Positions 42,795-52,016 are shown, numbered from the stretch's first letter. The stretch is DNA of 64,000 nt from Chitinophaga pollutisoli (GCF_038396755.1 NZ_CP149822.1:806001-870000); one strand, 5' to 3'. A program made the numbers and translations. Notes: generated by a model from the sequence alone, not told the origin.

Positions 42795-44381
42795 CTACAA
42801 TGCAATCTCACCCGTCATCCCCAGCGAAGCGAGGAATTCCCCGTCGTGGGAAACCACCAACAATGTACCGTCGTAGCCATTTATGGCCGCCGTGAGGATC
42901 TCCACATTCTGCATGTCCAGGTTATTGGTGGGCTCGTCGAGGATGATCATATCCGGCGCTTTCGTGCCGATATTCAACACGCATAACAACAGCCGCATCC
43001 TTTCCCCGCCGCTCAGGCCAGAAGAAGGCTTGTTCCAGTCCTCCGGCCCGAACAGGAACCTGTTCAGCCGCATTTTGACTTCATGCTCTTCCAGCGCGCC
43101 GGGATTATGCCGCTGTGCCTGCTCATAAACGGTCAGCCCGCCATCGAGATAAGAATAATCCTGGTCGATGTACACCGCCCGGAAATCCGCCCGCTGCAAC
43201 GTTCCTTCGGACGGCTCCAACTCGCCCAACAGCAAACGGATCAACGTCGTTTTGCCGGAACCGTTACCACCACGGATGGCGGTCCTGTCGCCGCTCCTGA
43301 TCTGGAAGTCAAGCCCCTCCGGCCAGAGGAGCCTTTCCCCGAAACGGATGTTCAGCGCCTGCGCGGTGAGGAGCACCTTTCCTTTATGCAAAGCCGAATC
43401 GTCGACATTCAGTTTCATTTTATCGATATCGGGCATTTCTTTGCGGAGGCGATTCACTTCTTCGGCGATGCCGTCCATTTTCTCCGCATGCGCTTTCTTG
43501 AGGCTGGCGGCGCTCTTCTCGGCGTTGTTGCGGAGGGTATTGAGGACGATAGTGGGCACGTTGGATTTGTCCTGTTTCTTTCTGCCGCGGGCATCCATCT
43601 TCGCTTTTCGCTCCATGGCTTCACGCTCCGTTTCCCGCGCTTTGCGCAGCGCTTTTTCGCGGCTGTGGAGGTCCTGGCGCAGGGCGTCCTGCTCAATCGC
43701 TTTCTGTTCTTTGTAGAAATCAAAACCACCGCCATACACCGTGATCCCTTTTTTACCCAGTTCGAACACCTCCGGTAAAAGCCGCAACAAAGTGGCGTCG
43801 TGGCTGACGAGCACAAGCGTTTGCCGCCATCCTGCGATCAGTTCGCGGAGGAGCGCACGCCCGGCCGCGTCGAGGTGATTACCGGGCTCATCGAGCAGGA
43901 GGAACGCAGGTTGGTTCACGAGTATACCGGCCAGGAAAACGCGCGTCTTCTGCCCCCCGCTCAACGCTGCGAGCCGGAGGTCAAGCGGCAAGCCGGCGAG
44001 GTGCCAGTGCGCGAGGGCTTCCCGACAACGCTCTTCGATGGTCCAGTCGTCGTCCAGCGCCGCCATGCGTGCATCGGTCACGTTTCCGCTGAGGATTTCG
44101 CGCAGGGCGTGGAGGCGCTCTCCGGCACGGAGCGCCTCGCCTACCGTCAGGTGGTCGAACTGCCCGAAATGCTGGGGAATGTAGTATGGGGGCTCGTCTT
44201 GCCGGATATTGCCGGACAGCGGCTGCAACTCCCCCGCCATCAGCCGGAGCAAAGTGGATTTTCCCGCGCCGTTCGGGCCGATCAGCGCGATTTTTTCTCC
44301 GCGGTTCACGGTAAAATGAAGCCCGGAAAACAATACGTCTTTATTGGGATGCGCGTAAGTAACGTCTTGAAACGCCAACAT
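42795..44381 (-). CDS. ABC-F family ATP-binding protein
   Basis: 528 aa with two ABC domains and no membrane part: Walker A GPNGAGKST (35-43), signature LSGGQ, FLLLDEPGNHLD; a charged linker (about 230-320); second Walker A GGNGSGKTT, signature LSGGERMR, MIILDEPTNNLD. ABC-F proteins act on ribosomes as translation factors or give antibiotic protection; which one cannot be told. Its gene is convergent with the LA_2272 gene (5-bp gap). Confidence 0.92.
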   Translation of the reverse strand: MLAFQDVTYAHPNKDVLFSGLHFTVNRGEKIALIGPNGAGKSTLLRLMAGELQPLSGNIRQDEPPYYIPQHFGQFDHLTVGEALRAGERLHALREILSGNVTDARMAALDDDWTIEERCREALAHWHLAGLPLDLRLAALSGGQKTRVFLAGILVNQPAFLLLDEPGNHLDAAGRALLRELIAGWRQTLVLVSHDATLLRLLPEVFELGKKGITVYGGGFDFYKEQKAIEQDALRQDLHSREKALRKARETEREAMERKAKMDARGRKKQDKSNVPTIVLNTLRNNAEKSAASLKKAHAEKMDGIAEEVNRLRKEMPDIDKMKLNVDDSALHKGKVLLTAQALNIRFGERLLWPEGLDFQIRSGDRTAIRGGNGSGKTTLIRLLLGELEPSEGTLQRADFRAVYIDQDYSYLDGGLTVYEQAQRHNPGALEEHEVKMRLNRFLFGPEDWNKPSSGLSGGERMRLLLCVLNIGTKAPDMIILDEPTNNLDMQNVEILTAAINGYDGTLLVVSHDGEFLASLGMTGEIAL

Positions 44382-44503
44382 GATTTTCTTTCTTTAACAG
44401 TGAAGAATAACGGCGGCCTGGGTATTACGGCCACGCAGCTACGGGTTAATCTTGAAAGAAATTAAATCTCACATGTTGGTACGAATGAAGTTTAAATGTG
44501 ATG

Positions 44504-44533
44504 CAAAAATACAAAATTCTCCGGAAATTCAAA
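44504..44533 (-). promoter_or_regulatory. promoter of the ABC-F gene
   Basis: Minus strand: TTTG (44530-44533), 18-bp spacer, TATTTTTG (44504-44511), fitting TTTG / TAnnTTTG. It gives a leader of about 115 nt, long enough for an upstream regulatory element as in some ABC-F genes. Confidence 0.55.
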
Positions 44534-44539
44534 TTCCTG

Positions 44540-44701
44540 TCAATCCCACCAGAGATATAACGTGCCGGTTTCCTTCATCTCCGCGGCCAGGGCATCCACA
44601 TTACGGACCAGTGGCGATGGCCCGCCGGCATTTACTTACCATTCCTGCATTACTTCCGGTGGCACTCCAACGGAATATTCGATTTCCGGTTTTTCGAACA
44701 T
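44540..44701 (-). pseudogene. possible 53-codon gene with an in-frame stop
   Basis: In the 565-bp gap between the ABC-F and PI-PLC genes, the minus strand reads MFEKPEIEYSVGVPPEVMQEW, a TAA at 44636-44638, then VNAGGPSPLVRNVDALAAEM...GTLYLWWD and TGA, all in one frame. The residue pattern looks protein-like on both sides of the stop. It may be a small gene with one nonsense mutation, or chance. No family recognised. The rest of the gap shows nothing but the ABC-F promoter and the PI-PLC terminator. Confidence 0.25.
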
Positions 44702-44854
44702 TGTCTACTATCGCCCGCCCCGGCTGCCGGTGGTTCATGCGACATTTGCATAAGCGGCGGTAAGCAACAGGCAGGTGGAATGTTTAGGTCAGGGATAAAT
44801 TCGTTTAAAATGATTTGCGAACAAAATTGTGCTTTTCCGAGTATTTTTTATAGA

Positions 44855-44888
44855 AAAGGCTCCCGGCAAATACTTCGCGGGAGCCTTT
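44855..44888 (-). terminator. terminator of the PI-PLC gene
   Basis: AAAGGCTCCCG / CGGGAGCCTTT, perfect 11-bp stem with a 12-nt loop, 59 bp after the stop codon; a TTTTCTATAAAAAA tail follows on the minus strand. Confidence 0.75.
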
Positions 44889-44947
44889 AGAAAAGCGCAC
44901 AGCCTGCCCTGACGCCGGGCTGAAAAAGTGTTACACGGAATTTTCTG

Positions 44948-45934
44948 TTAGAAATTGGATTCCACGATAAGTTGCGCCCTTGTGGCGTCCACGAAATCCA
45001 TGGGAATAATACCGTACCTGCCAAAAGTATTGGTAGTGAAATAGGTGTTGATGCGCGGGTTGATATTATTGGAAACGGTGGTGATGCGGGGGATACCGAA
45101 GATGAGGGATTTGTATCCGCTGGTAAAATTGATGAACAGCGTGTTGTTGGTACTGGTGTTGGCCTCATTGAACAGATTGGTGACGCCGGTCCATTTCGCA
45201 TTGTTGTCGGGCACCACGTACTGATCCTGCACGCGCAGCGTGGCATCGGCGTTGCTGCTGGTAAACGTGGTGTTGTCGGCCCAGTTGGTGGCGTCGATGC
45301 CTTTGGGCAAGGAGGAAGCGCCGAAACGGCGCAGCAGCACTATTTTATTGCGGACGCTGCCCAGGTTTGGCACGGATGCGCCCATGTGCCAGCGGCCGGG
45401 GTTCACTGCTACGTAAGCATCGAACGTTTGCTCGAAGCTACGCGTGTTGCCGGTGGGATCGTATTCTTCCTTCACGCACATGATGATGGTTTCGCCAGGG
45501 TGGTTGTCGAGGAAGGAAACGCAGGCGGTGATGACGTCGGTGAAATTCAGGTTCTGGTAAATGCTGCCATGATGGATGGCGAACGCGTCGCCGATGTGGC
45601 GGCAGCGGATGTCGAGGAAACGGACGCCTGCTTCCAGTTGCTCGCCGATGGTGAGGTGCTGGCATTTGGCGGTGCCGCCGATGGGCTCGAAGCGCGCGCC
45701 GGAATCGTGGGTACCGGGGATGGTGATGCGGGCGAGGTTCGTGTTGTCGGGAAGGCCGGTCATCCAGCTGTTCATAACGGCCAGCAAGGTGGCCTGCGGA
45801 GCGGCGCCGGAAAGGCTTTCGGGCCGAAGGAGCGGTGAAGTTTCTCGGGCGTCTTTGCTGCAACTGATGCCAAACAGGGTAATGGCCGCGAGGGCTGCGG
45901 CTTGCAAACGGGTTTTGATGCTCATAACATACAT
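44948..45934 (-). CDS. PI-PLC-like phosphodiesterase, lipoprotein
   Basis: 328 aa. Signal with lipobox LFGISC (Cys about residue 25), so probably a membrane-anchored lipoprotein. The PI-PLC X domain follows: ITIPGTHDSGA with the first catalytic His (about 75), VRFLDIRCRH, and IHHGSIYQNLNF with the second His (about 120-121), then GETIIMCVKEEY. Such enzymes cleave phosphatidylinositol or related phosphodiesters, outside the cytoplasm. The start may be ATG 45925 (MSIKTRL) instead of 45934. Confidence 0.87.
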   Translation of the reverse strand: MYVMSIKTRLQAAALAAITLFGISCSKDARETSPLLRPESLSGAAPQATLLAVMNSWMTGLPDNTNLARITIPGTHDSGARFEPIGGTAKCQHLTIGEQLEAGVRFLDIRCRHIGDAFAIHHGSIYQNLNFTDVITACVSFLDNHPGETIIMCVKEEYDPTGNTRSFEQTFDAYVAVNPGRWHMGASVPNLGSVRNKIVLLRRFGASSLPKGIDATNWADNTTFTSSNADATLRVQDQYVVPDNNAKWTGVTNLFNEANTSTNNTLFINFTSGYKSLIFGIPRITTVSNNINPRINTYFTTNTFGRYGIIPMDFVDATRAQLIVESNF

Positions 45935-46182
45935 GGGTTTGAGAAGGGTTATCCTATCGCTGCTGTCAGGGCCGGGTGTCGTATCCTGAAAATAAGCCGG
46001 AATTTCCAGCTAAACTTCCAATATATCTTTTAGCAGTAAGAATTAAGACAGAAGTCATATACCGTTTATGGAATTGCGGCTTGCGGAAAAAGCAAATATA
46101 TCCTAACTTGGCGGGCTACACAGGTAATACCGGCGGCAACCGGCGCTGTGGTCACCCAACTTTCAATAGGCAAAACTCAACA

Positions 46183-47163
46183 ATGATGCATAAAAAAATC
46201 CTTGCACTGGGCATGGGCCTGGCAACGATCCTCGGTACCGCAGGCACCGCGGCCGCCCAGGAGCAGCAACACGCCAATTCCGTTAAGGCGGCGGCAGACC
46301 AGAAAGAACTCATCGGCCGGTGGGATATCACCATCGACCAGAACGGCCAGCCCGCACCTTCCTGGCTGGAAGTGAAGCTCTCCGGTTTCCGAACGCTGGT
46401 TGGCCATTTCGTAGCTACCTCCGGCAGCTCCCGTCCCGTTTCCCATGTGAAGTTTGAAAACGGAAAGTTCAGCTTTACCATTCCACCGCAATGGGAAAGC
46501 GGTAAAGGCGACCTTACCGTGAACGGCGAAGTAACCGCCAGCGGCCTCAAAGGCACCATCTCCTACCCCGACGGCGGCACCTTCAACTGGACAGCCGTAA
46601 AAGCTCCCGAAATGAAACGCGCCGCGGCACCCTCCTGGGGCAAATCGATCAAGTTGTTCAACGGGAAAGACCTTACCGGCTGGAAAGCAGTAGGCGCGCC
46701 CAACCAATGGGAAGTGCGCGACGGCATCCTCACCAGCCCAAAATCCGGCGCCAACCTCATCTCCGAGCAGAAATTCACCGACTTCAAGCTGCACGTTGAA
46801 TTCCGCTACCAGAAAGGCAGCAACAGCGGTGTATACCTGAGAGGCCGTCATGAAGTACAGATCGAAGACAGCCCGAAAGACGCGCACCCTTCGTCCACAC
46901 TCTTCAGCGGTGTGTACGGCTTTATCGCTCCCAGCGAAATCTACGCCCTCGGCCCCGATACCTGGCAGACGTTTGACATCACCCTCGTTGGTCGCCACGT
47001 CACTATCGTGGTGAACGGCAAAACAGTAGTGAGCAACCAGGAGATCCCCGGCATCACCGGCGGCGCGCTCGACAGCAACGAAGGCGAACCCGGACCGATT
47101 TACTTCCAGGGCGACCACGGCCCGATCGAGTTCCGCAAGATCGTGATCACGCCCGCGAAATAA
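46183..47163 (+). CDS. DUF1080 protein (3-keto-disaccharide hydrolase family)
   Basis: 326 aa from ATG 46183 with a signal peptide (MMHKKILALGMGLAT...AAAQE). An N-terminal beta domain (GRWDITIDQNGQPAPSWLEV..., about 45-145) precedes the DUF1080 lectin-like domain (about 160-325: SIKLFNGKDLTGWKAVG, NQWEVRDGILTSP, FRYQKGSNSGVYLRGRHEVQIEDS, QGDHGPIEFRKI). The family includes 3-keto-glycoside hydrolases of Bacteroidota. It is secreted and probably degrades sugars. An upstream in-frame extension to 45976 is rejected because the signal peptide starts at 46183. Confidence 0.88.
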   Translation: MMHKKILALGMGLATILGTAGTAAAQEQQHANSVKAAADQKELIGRWDITIDQNGQPAPSWLEVKLSGFRTLVGHFVATSGSSRPVSHVKFENGKFSFTIPPQWESGKGDLTVNGEVTASGLKGTISYPDGGTFNWTAVKAPEMKRAAAPSWGKSIKLFNGKDLTGWKAVGAPNQWEVRDGILTSPKSGANLISEQKFTDFKLHVEFRYQKGSNSGVYLRGRHEVQIEDSPKDAHPSSTLFSGVYGFIAPSEIYALGPDTWQTFDITLVGRHVTIVVNGKTVVSNQEIPGITGGALDSNEGEPGPIYFQGDHGPIEFRKIVITPAK

Positions 47164-47182
47164 TCTTTCCGGATAAATAAAT

Positions 47183-47214
47183 AAGCCCGCTCCTCACCGA
47201 GCGGGCTTTTTGTT
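47183..47214 (+). terminator. intrinsic terminator after the DUF1080 gene
   Basis: AAGCCCGCTC / GAGCGGGCTT with a 6-nt loop and a TTTTTGTTTT tail. Confidence 0.93.
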
Positions 47215-47294
47215 TTCAAGGCCAGCGTTTGAATTTCGCAATTTCCCATTTCTCCCGCGCAATTTCCATGCCCGCCAAAATCCGACATTTGGGC

Positions 47295-48035
47295 ATGCAA
47301 AATCTATCGAAAAAAGTAATACTGGTGACCGGCGCCTCCAGGGGTATTGGCGCCACCGTTGCCCGCGATCTGGCCGCAGCTGGCGCGAGCGTGATCGTGA
47401 ACTTCGCAGGCCGTAAAGCCGACGCAGAGAACGTCGTATCCTCCATCACCGCTACCGGCGGAAAAGCCATCGCCATCCAGGCCGACGTGAGCAACTCATC
47501 GCAGGTGCGCCGCCTGTTCGACGAAGCGATCGACCATTTCGGCCGCATCGACGTGCTGATCAACAACGCCGGCATCATGTTCACCAAACCGATCAAAGAC
47601 ACCACCGACGAAGAATTCAGCCGGATGTTCGACATCAACGTGAAAGGCGTTTTCAATACACTCCGCGAATCGGCCACCCGCCTGGCGGACAACGGCACCA
47701 TCATTAATTTCTCCACTTCCGTCAACCGGATCATGGTTCCCGGATACGCCAGTTACGTGGCCACCAAAGCCGCTGTGGAACAATTAACACGCGTTTTCGC
47801 CAAAGAAGTGGGCACCCGCGGCATTAACGTCAATTCCATTTCGCCGGGGCCCACCAACACCGAACTGTTCACGAACGGCAAATCCGACGAAGCCATCGCC
47901 AGGCTCGCCGGACTGTCGGCTTTCGGGCGCATCGCCGAGCCGGAAGACATCTCGCGCGTGGTGGTTTTCCTCGCTAGCGACGATGCCAAATGGATTTCCG
48001 CGCAAAACATCGGCGCAAACGGCGGTATGGCATAA
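47295..48035 (+). CDS. SDR family oxidoreductase
   Basis: 246 aa classical short-chain dehydrogenase: TGASRGIG (cofactor motif, residues 12-19), NNAG (about 90), catalytic Ser in INFSTSV, YASYVATKAAVE with the Tyr-x3-Lys pair, and SPGPTNTEL. It would be an NAD(P)-dependent 3-oxoacyl-reductase-like or sugar/alcohol dehydrogenase. ATG 47295 is chosen; the frame extends to 47229 but the family starts at SKKVILVTGAS. Confidence 0.92.
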   Translation: MQNLSKKVILVTGASRGIGATVARDLAAAGASVIVNFAGRKADAENVVSSITATGGKAIAIQADVSNSSQVRRLFDEAIDHFGRIDVLINNAGIMFTKPIKDTTDEEFSRMFDINVKGVFNTLRESATRLADNGTIINFSTSVNRIMVPGYASYVATKAAVEQLTRVFAKEVGTRGINVNSISPGPTNTELFTNGKSDEAIARLAGLSAFGRIAEPEDISRVVVFLASDDAKWISAQNIGANGGMA

Positions 48036-48037
48036 AT

Positions 48038-48073
48038 GCAACGTCCCGGAGACTTGTGGCCCCGGGACGTTGC
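48038..48073. terminator. hairpin between convergent genes
   Basis: GCAACGTCCCGG / CCGGGACGTTGC, perfect 12-bp arms around a 12-nt loop, 3 bp after the SDR stop. No T-run, but placed to serve both converging genes. Confidence 0.6.
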
Positions 48074-48090
48074 TGATATATTGCAGCGGA

Positions 48091-48503
48091 TTAAATTTTC
48101 ACTTTCGCGCGCTGCCGCTCCGCCTTTTTAACAATATCGGCTACGTTCACGGGCATACTTTTTTTCACCCGGCTTTCCTGCGCCGCGCCCATGAATGCGT
48201 AACTGTCTATGGTTTCCGCTTCCGGCGCGGGCGGTGTGCCTTTCTGGAAAAATTCGATGATCGGCGGCATGAGGGGCGCATAACCCGTGAAATCGCACAG
48301 GGTCATATGCCCTTTATCTACGAAGGCATGCCCGCCGAAGTTTCGCATATCGCTGCGGAAACCGCGCAGTGAGCCGATACGGCCTCCCTCCCATTCTCCG
48401 CCACTGCATCCGTATCGTCCGCCTGGTAATGCGTCACGCGCCGGCAACCGGTGCCCAGCATCGCAAACAACATTGCGACCTGACGGTCACTTTTCTTGTC
48501 AAG
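48091..48503 (-). pseudogene. Gfo/Idh/MocA-type oxidoreductase, C-terminal remnant
   Basis: The minus strand encodes only the end of a Gfo/Idh/MocA oxidoreductase: DKKSDRQVAMLFAMLGTGCRRVTHYQADDTDAV, split here as DKKSDRQVAMLFAML and GTGCRRVTHYQADDTDAV, then a one-base frameshift near 48,395-48,405 into GGEWEGGRIGSLRGFRSD, FGGHAFVDKG, PPIIEFFQKGTPP and ETIDSYAFMGAAQESR. The N-terminal Rossmann domain is missing; the fragment begins at the stop of the amidohydrolase gene. A deletion that joined the amidohydrolase to this remnant is the likely history. Confidence 0.65.
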
Positions 48504-48504
48504 G

Positions 48505-49833
48505 CTATTGAAGGGTATTTTTGTAGACGATTCCGTCTTTCATAATCAGCGTGAGATTCTTTTCCGGATCTTCCAGCAGCTTAATTTCCTGGATGGGATC
48601 ACCGTTTACAAGGATCATATCCGCCAGCGCCCCCTCTTCCAACACGCCCAGCTTGCCTTTGTAGGGGCTCCGTTTCCCGGAAAGCGCCAGCAGCTCGCCA
48701 TTATTCCGCGTGGCCATCTGCAGTATCTCCAACGGTTTGAACCAGCGCGTCATCGCTACCAGCCGCGCGCCCTGGCGGCTCGCCACCCGGGCGTCGAACA
48801 AAGCGTCTGTACCCCAGGCGATTTTGACTTTATATTTTTTGGCCAGCGCCATTGCATTGTCGGTGCCGCCGTACATTTCCAGTTGCTTCTCGCGGCCTTC
48901 CCCTGTTTTGGGATTGCTGTCCTCATCGTCGATAAACGGCTGCAACGACCACCAGATACCTTTTTCCGCAATCATCTTCGCCGAGGCTTCATCCGCCAGC
49001 TGCCCGTGCTCGATGCATTTCACGCCGGCCTTGATCGCGGTCTGTATCGCATGCGGCGTATAGGCATGTACAGTAACATAGGTACCCCAGTTTTCCGCTG
49101 CTTCCACCGCCGCGCGGAATTCCGCTTCGGTATATTGCGCCACGTCCAGCGGGTCGTATACTGAGCTGACGCCCCCGCCCGCCATCAGCTTGAGCTGGCT
49201 CGCGCCCGCCATCAGCTGCTCCCGCGAGCGGAGCAACACCGCATCCACACCATCTGCGATGGCCGCCGCCCGGATGCGCTCCGAATAGCTGAGGGGCTCG
49301 TTGGCCGCACGTGGTATTTCATATGGCAAGCGAAAATCGCCATGGCCACCGGTTTGACTGATAAACGCACCGGAAGGCCAGATCCTCGGCCCCGGCGTTA
49401 CGCCCGCATCGATCGCATCTTTTAAACCGAAAATCGGCCCACCCATGTCCCGCACGCTTGTGAAACCGCGCATGAGCGTATTACGGGCGTTGTTCCCCGC
49501 CATCAGCACCACAAATCCAAAGTCTTTTGTGATGGCAGCCATTTGCGGAATATTGGCAAACATTGCGTGATAATGCGCATCGATAAGCCCGGGCATGAGG
49601 AATTGCCCCTTCCCGTCGATGATCGTGGTGTTCATACTTCGGTCTGTAGGGATGGGACCTGCCGATATTTTCGTGATAACATTGCCGGTGACTAGTACGT
49701 TCCCGTTAAAGGGCGCTGCATCCTTCCCCGTAAATACACGCACATTCATGATGAGCGTTACGGGTTTCGGTTTTTCCTGCGCAGCGGCCAGGCCGTTTAC
49801 GATCACCATACAAAGGGTAAGAATCCGTTTCAT
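48505..49833 (-). CDS. amidohydrolase (prolidase/imidazolonepropionase-like)
   Basis: 442 aa from ATG 49833 (MKRILTLCMVIVNGLAAAQ, signal peptide). Metal-dependent hydrolase motifs in order: LIDAHYHAMF (first HxH), LKLMAGGG (Lys likely carboxylated), VHAYTPHA, IEHGQLAD, WGTDALFD. It belongs to the secreted Xaa-Pro dipeptidase-like amidohydrolases; substrate unknown. The start at 49854 is possible but the signal peptide fits 49833. Followed directly by the Gfo/Idh remnant. Confidence 0.9.
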   Translation of the reverse strand: MKRILTLCMVIVNGLAAAQEKPKPVTLIMNVRVFTGKDAAPFNGNVLVTGNVITKISAGPIPTDRSMNTTIIDGKGQFLMPGLIDAHYHAMFANIPQMAAITKDFGFVVLMAGNNARNTLMRGFTSVRDMGGPIFGLKDAIDAGVTPGPRIWPSGAFISQTGGHGDFRLPYEIPRAANEPLSYSERIRAAAIADGVDAVLLRSREQLMAGASQLKLMAGGGVSSVYDPLDVAQYTEAEFRAAVEAAENWGTYVTVHAYTPHAIQTAIKAGVKCIEHGQLADEASAKMIAEKGIWWSLQPFIDDEDSNPKTGEGREKQLEMYGGTDNAMALAKKYKVKIAWGTDALFDARVASRQGARLVAMTRWFKPLEILQMATRNNGELLALSGKRSPYKGKLGVLEEGALADMILVNGDPIQEIKLLEDPEKNLTLIMKDGIVYKNTLQ

Positions 49834-49898
49834 GTTGCGATTTTTTGAGCCCATAGGCCGGTGTTCGAATTAAACGGTTTCCCTCCCGCAAATGTTCA

Positions 49899-50426
49899 CT
49901 ACTTCAGCCGAAGTATCGCCCAAACGGATAATATCGCCGATACTACGGAGGCGGCGGTCCGCACAACATTCCACCGGTTCCACGGCTCCTCGAACCGAAG
50001 GCGCCACTCTTTCAGCGTCTGCTCCCCCGCCGACGCCAGATCCTGCTTGTCGAGCCATTCGTTCAACGGCACATTACACGCCACCGTTACCCCGAATACA
50101 CCGGTAATGTAAATAGCCCCGGCCGCCACAAGCGCCCACCAGGCCAAGTTCGCCGGCTGTGAAAATTGCTGCCACGCGCTGAAGGGCAACAAAAACACCG
50201 GCGCCATGAACACGATGAGAAACCAGGGATTCAGTATCGCGCGGTTGATGGACTGGTAAGCTGTCAGGTACGCTGAATCCTTAACCCGCCCCAGCCCCGG
50301 CACAACGGACACCGCATAGGCATAAAAGATACCGGCCGACAGGCAGGTGAGGATGACGGCCGCCAAAAAAACGATGCCTGGGAGGCCATCAGTAAGAGAT
50401 ACCGGGTGTTTGCCTGAGATATGCAT
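49899..50426 (-). CDS. DUF1772 membrane protein (anthrone oxygenase family)
   Basis: 175 aa with four hydrophobic segments (about 15-38, 65-88, 100-122, 150-172), GIFYAYAVSVVPGL, NVPLNEWL and WNRWNVVRT, the pattern of the DUF1772/anthrone-oxygenase family. Start ATG 50426 (MHISGKHPVSL) overlaps the end of the NmrA-like gene by 38 bp; a longer start at 50483 adds unrelated residues. Same transcript as the two genes upstream. Confidence 0.8.
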   Translation of the reverse strand: MHISGKHPVSLTDGLPGIVFLAAVILTCLSAGIFYAYAVSVVPGLGRVKDSAYLTAYQSINRAILNPWFLIVFMAPVFLLPFSAWQQFSQPANLAWWALVAAGAIYITGVFGVTVACNVPLNEWLDKQDLASAGEQTLKEWRLRFEEPWNRWNVVRTAASVVSAILSVWAILRLK

Positions 50427-51027
50427 GGGATTTGATTTGCTGTAACATGAAATGCGCAACGTCGGCGCGTGAAACCTTAACATGTATTTTGTTGTCGTCC
50501 GCCGCGAAACCGTGGCGGTAATTTTCGGTCAAAGGCCCGTTGGTGAGGTTCCCCGGCCGAACGATCACCCAGTCCAGCCCGCTGTTGCGGACATGTGTTT
50601 CCTGCAGGGCGTGATCCGCGAAGCCTTTTTTCAAAAGGAACGGAACGATGATATTGCGGAAAACGAAAGGCGTGCGGCGAAGCGTGGCTTTGCTGTCGCC
50701 ATACCCCAGCGAGGTTTGCACCACCAGCCGGCGGATGCCCGCGTGCTGCATGGCTTTGACGATATTTAGCGTGCCCTGTGAGCGGATGGTGCCGGTTTTG
50801 TTGGCCGGCGCGCCAAGGGTGGACAACACGGCGTCGTGCCCTTTGACCGCTACCTGCACCGCGGACTCGTCGAGCGCGTCGCCGGCTAGTTTTGTGAGCA
50901 GCGGGTGGTCGATCTGCAGGGAAGCCGGGTTGCGGACGAAGGCGGTCACGCGGTGGCCGGCTTCGAGGGCCTGTTGGGTAAGGAGGCGTCCGGTTGCGCC
51001 GCTGGCGCCGAAAATAATGAGTTGCAT
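50389..51027 (-). CDS. NAD(P)H-binding protein, NmrA-like
   Basis: 212 aa, Rossmann fold: IIFGASGATGRLLTQQAL (residues 3-20, GxxGxxG), VTAFVRNP, VLSTLGAP, VQTSLGYGDS and DWVIVRPGNLT. Atypical SDR that senses or uses NAD(P)H. It follows the AraC regulator (79-bp gap) and overlaps the DUF1772 gene; the trio is a small operon, probably stress- or quinone-related. Confidence 0.88.
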   Translation of the reverse strand: MQLIIFGASGATGRLLTQQALEAGHRVTAFVRNPASLQIDHPLLTKLAGDALDESAVQVAVKGHDAVLSTLGAPANKTGTIRSQGTLNIVKAMQHAGIRRLVVQTSLGYGDSKATLRRTPFVFRNIIVPFLLKKGFADHALQETHVRNSGLDWVIVRPGNLTNGPLTENYRHGFAADDNKIHVKVSRADVAHFMLQQIKSHAYLRQTPGISY

Positions 51028-51106
51028 GGGTGATAATTTTCAACAAAACTACCGCGGGCACCGGGGGAGAAATAGAACAAAACCGACAAAATCGGGAACG
51101 GGAATA

Positions 51107-51928
51107 TTAGCGGGATAGCATTGCGCCGGAATTATAGCTCACGGGGCCGGCGTCCTGGAATTTCTGGGGGCTGCAGCCGGCGAATTCGCGGAAGGTGCGG
51201 ATAAAGTGGGATTGATCCGCATAATCGTTGCTGTAAGCCAGGTCCGACAATTTATCGAATTGTTTTCCGCGCAGTTGCTGCAGGGAAGCCTGGAACTGGG
51301 CAATGCGCGCGAAGCGTTTCGGGCTCATGCCGGTGTATTGTTTGAAGCGGCGCTCAAAGCTTCTTTCGGTGATGCGCAGTTCGTCGCGCAGGTCGCGCAA
51401 CGAAAGGGCGCCCTGCGTTTCCTGGAGACGGCTGAGCGCAGTTTCCAGCATCGGATCTTCATGCTGGCGGTGGCGGTCCAACTGTCCGGACACAAATGCC
51501 GAAAGGCCCTGCAGGTGTGCTTCTCCGGGCGACGGCCCCTCCGCGATATCTTCCAGCCAGCCTGCCAGCGCGGGTTGCAGCTCGCGGGCATCGATACATC
51601 CGTCGGTCAGTTCTCCCGGGTTGAGGCCGAAAACGGAACGGAGCGCGCCCGGCCGGAGGACCATCCCGCTCACCCCGAATTCACCTTCGAGGCGGAGACC
51701 GGCGTGACGCGTGGATTGGCCGTAAAGAAACACAGGCGGCAGGAGCTTGTTTTCCTGGTACAGCACGCCCTTTCCCGGATGCTGGAAGATAATACCCGGC
51801 GACGCGTCGGCCAGGGTGCGGAATGCCTGCGCTTCATCGCCCGCATGGCTCTCCAGCGTCCAGCAATATTGGACGAACCGGCGGAGAGCAGGCGGCGGGG
51901 GAAGACGGCGGTAGATCATTGCAAACAA
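51107..51928 (-). CDS. AraC family transcriptional regulator
   Basis: 273 aa. N-terminal sensing part begins PPPALRRFVQYCWTLE; the C-terminal AraC HTH pair is at about 160-258 (SLRDLRDELRITERSFERRFKQYTG and LSDLAYSNDYADQSHFIRTFREFAG). First gene of the AraC/NmrA/DUF1772 operon, so it likely regulates that operon. A start at ATG 51919 (MIYRRLPPPP) is more typical. Confidence 0.9.
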   Translation of the reverse strand: MFAMIYRRLPPPPALRRFVQYCWTLESHAGDEAQAFRTLADASPGIIFQHPGKGVLYQENKLLPPVFLYGQSTRHAGLRLEGEFGVSGMVLRPGALRSVFGLNPGELTDGCIDARELQPALAGWLEDIAEGPSPGEAHLQGLSAFVSGQLDRHRQHEDPMLETALSRLQETQGALSLRDLRDELRITERSFERRFKQYTGMSPKRFARIAQFQASLQQLRGKQFDKLSDLAYSNDYADQSHFIRTFREFAGCSPQKFQDAGPVSYNSGAMLSR

Positions 51929-52016
51929 ATATATCGAAATAATCTGTCGTAAATACCCCGCTAATTTGTCGATAATACAACCCGTGCAACAGCCGGAATC
52001 CCGGTAGCTTTACATT

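Noticed and set aside
43083..44465. Long plus-strand frames opposite the ABC-F gene
   Set aside because: Shadows caused by high GC at third positions; the minus strand has unambiguous ABC motifs.
44452..44763. 103-codon plus-strand frame after the ABC-F gene
   Set aside because: Basic, proline-rich sequence without a family; the opposite strand contains the ABC-F promoter and a more protein-like frame.
44972..45838. 288-codon frame opposite the PI-PLC gene
   Set aside because: Gly/Val/Asp-rich antisense shadow of a clear PI-PLC reading frame.
46177..47118. 313-codon frame opposite the DUF1080 gene
   Set aside because: Antisense shadow; DUF1080 motifs and a signal peptide are on the plus strand.
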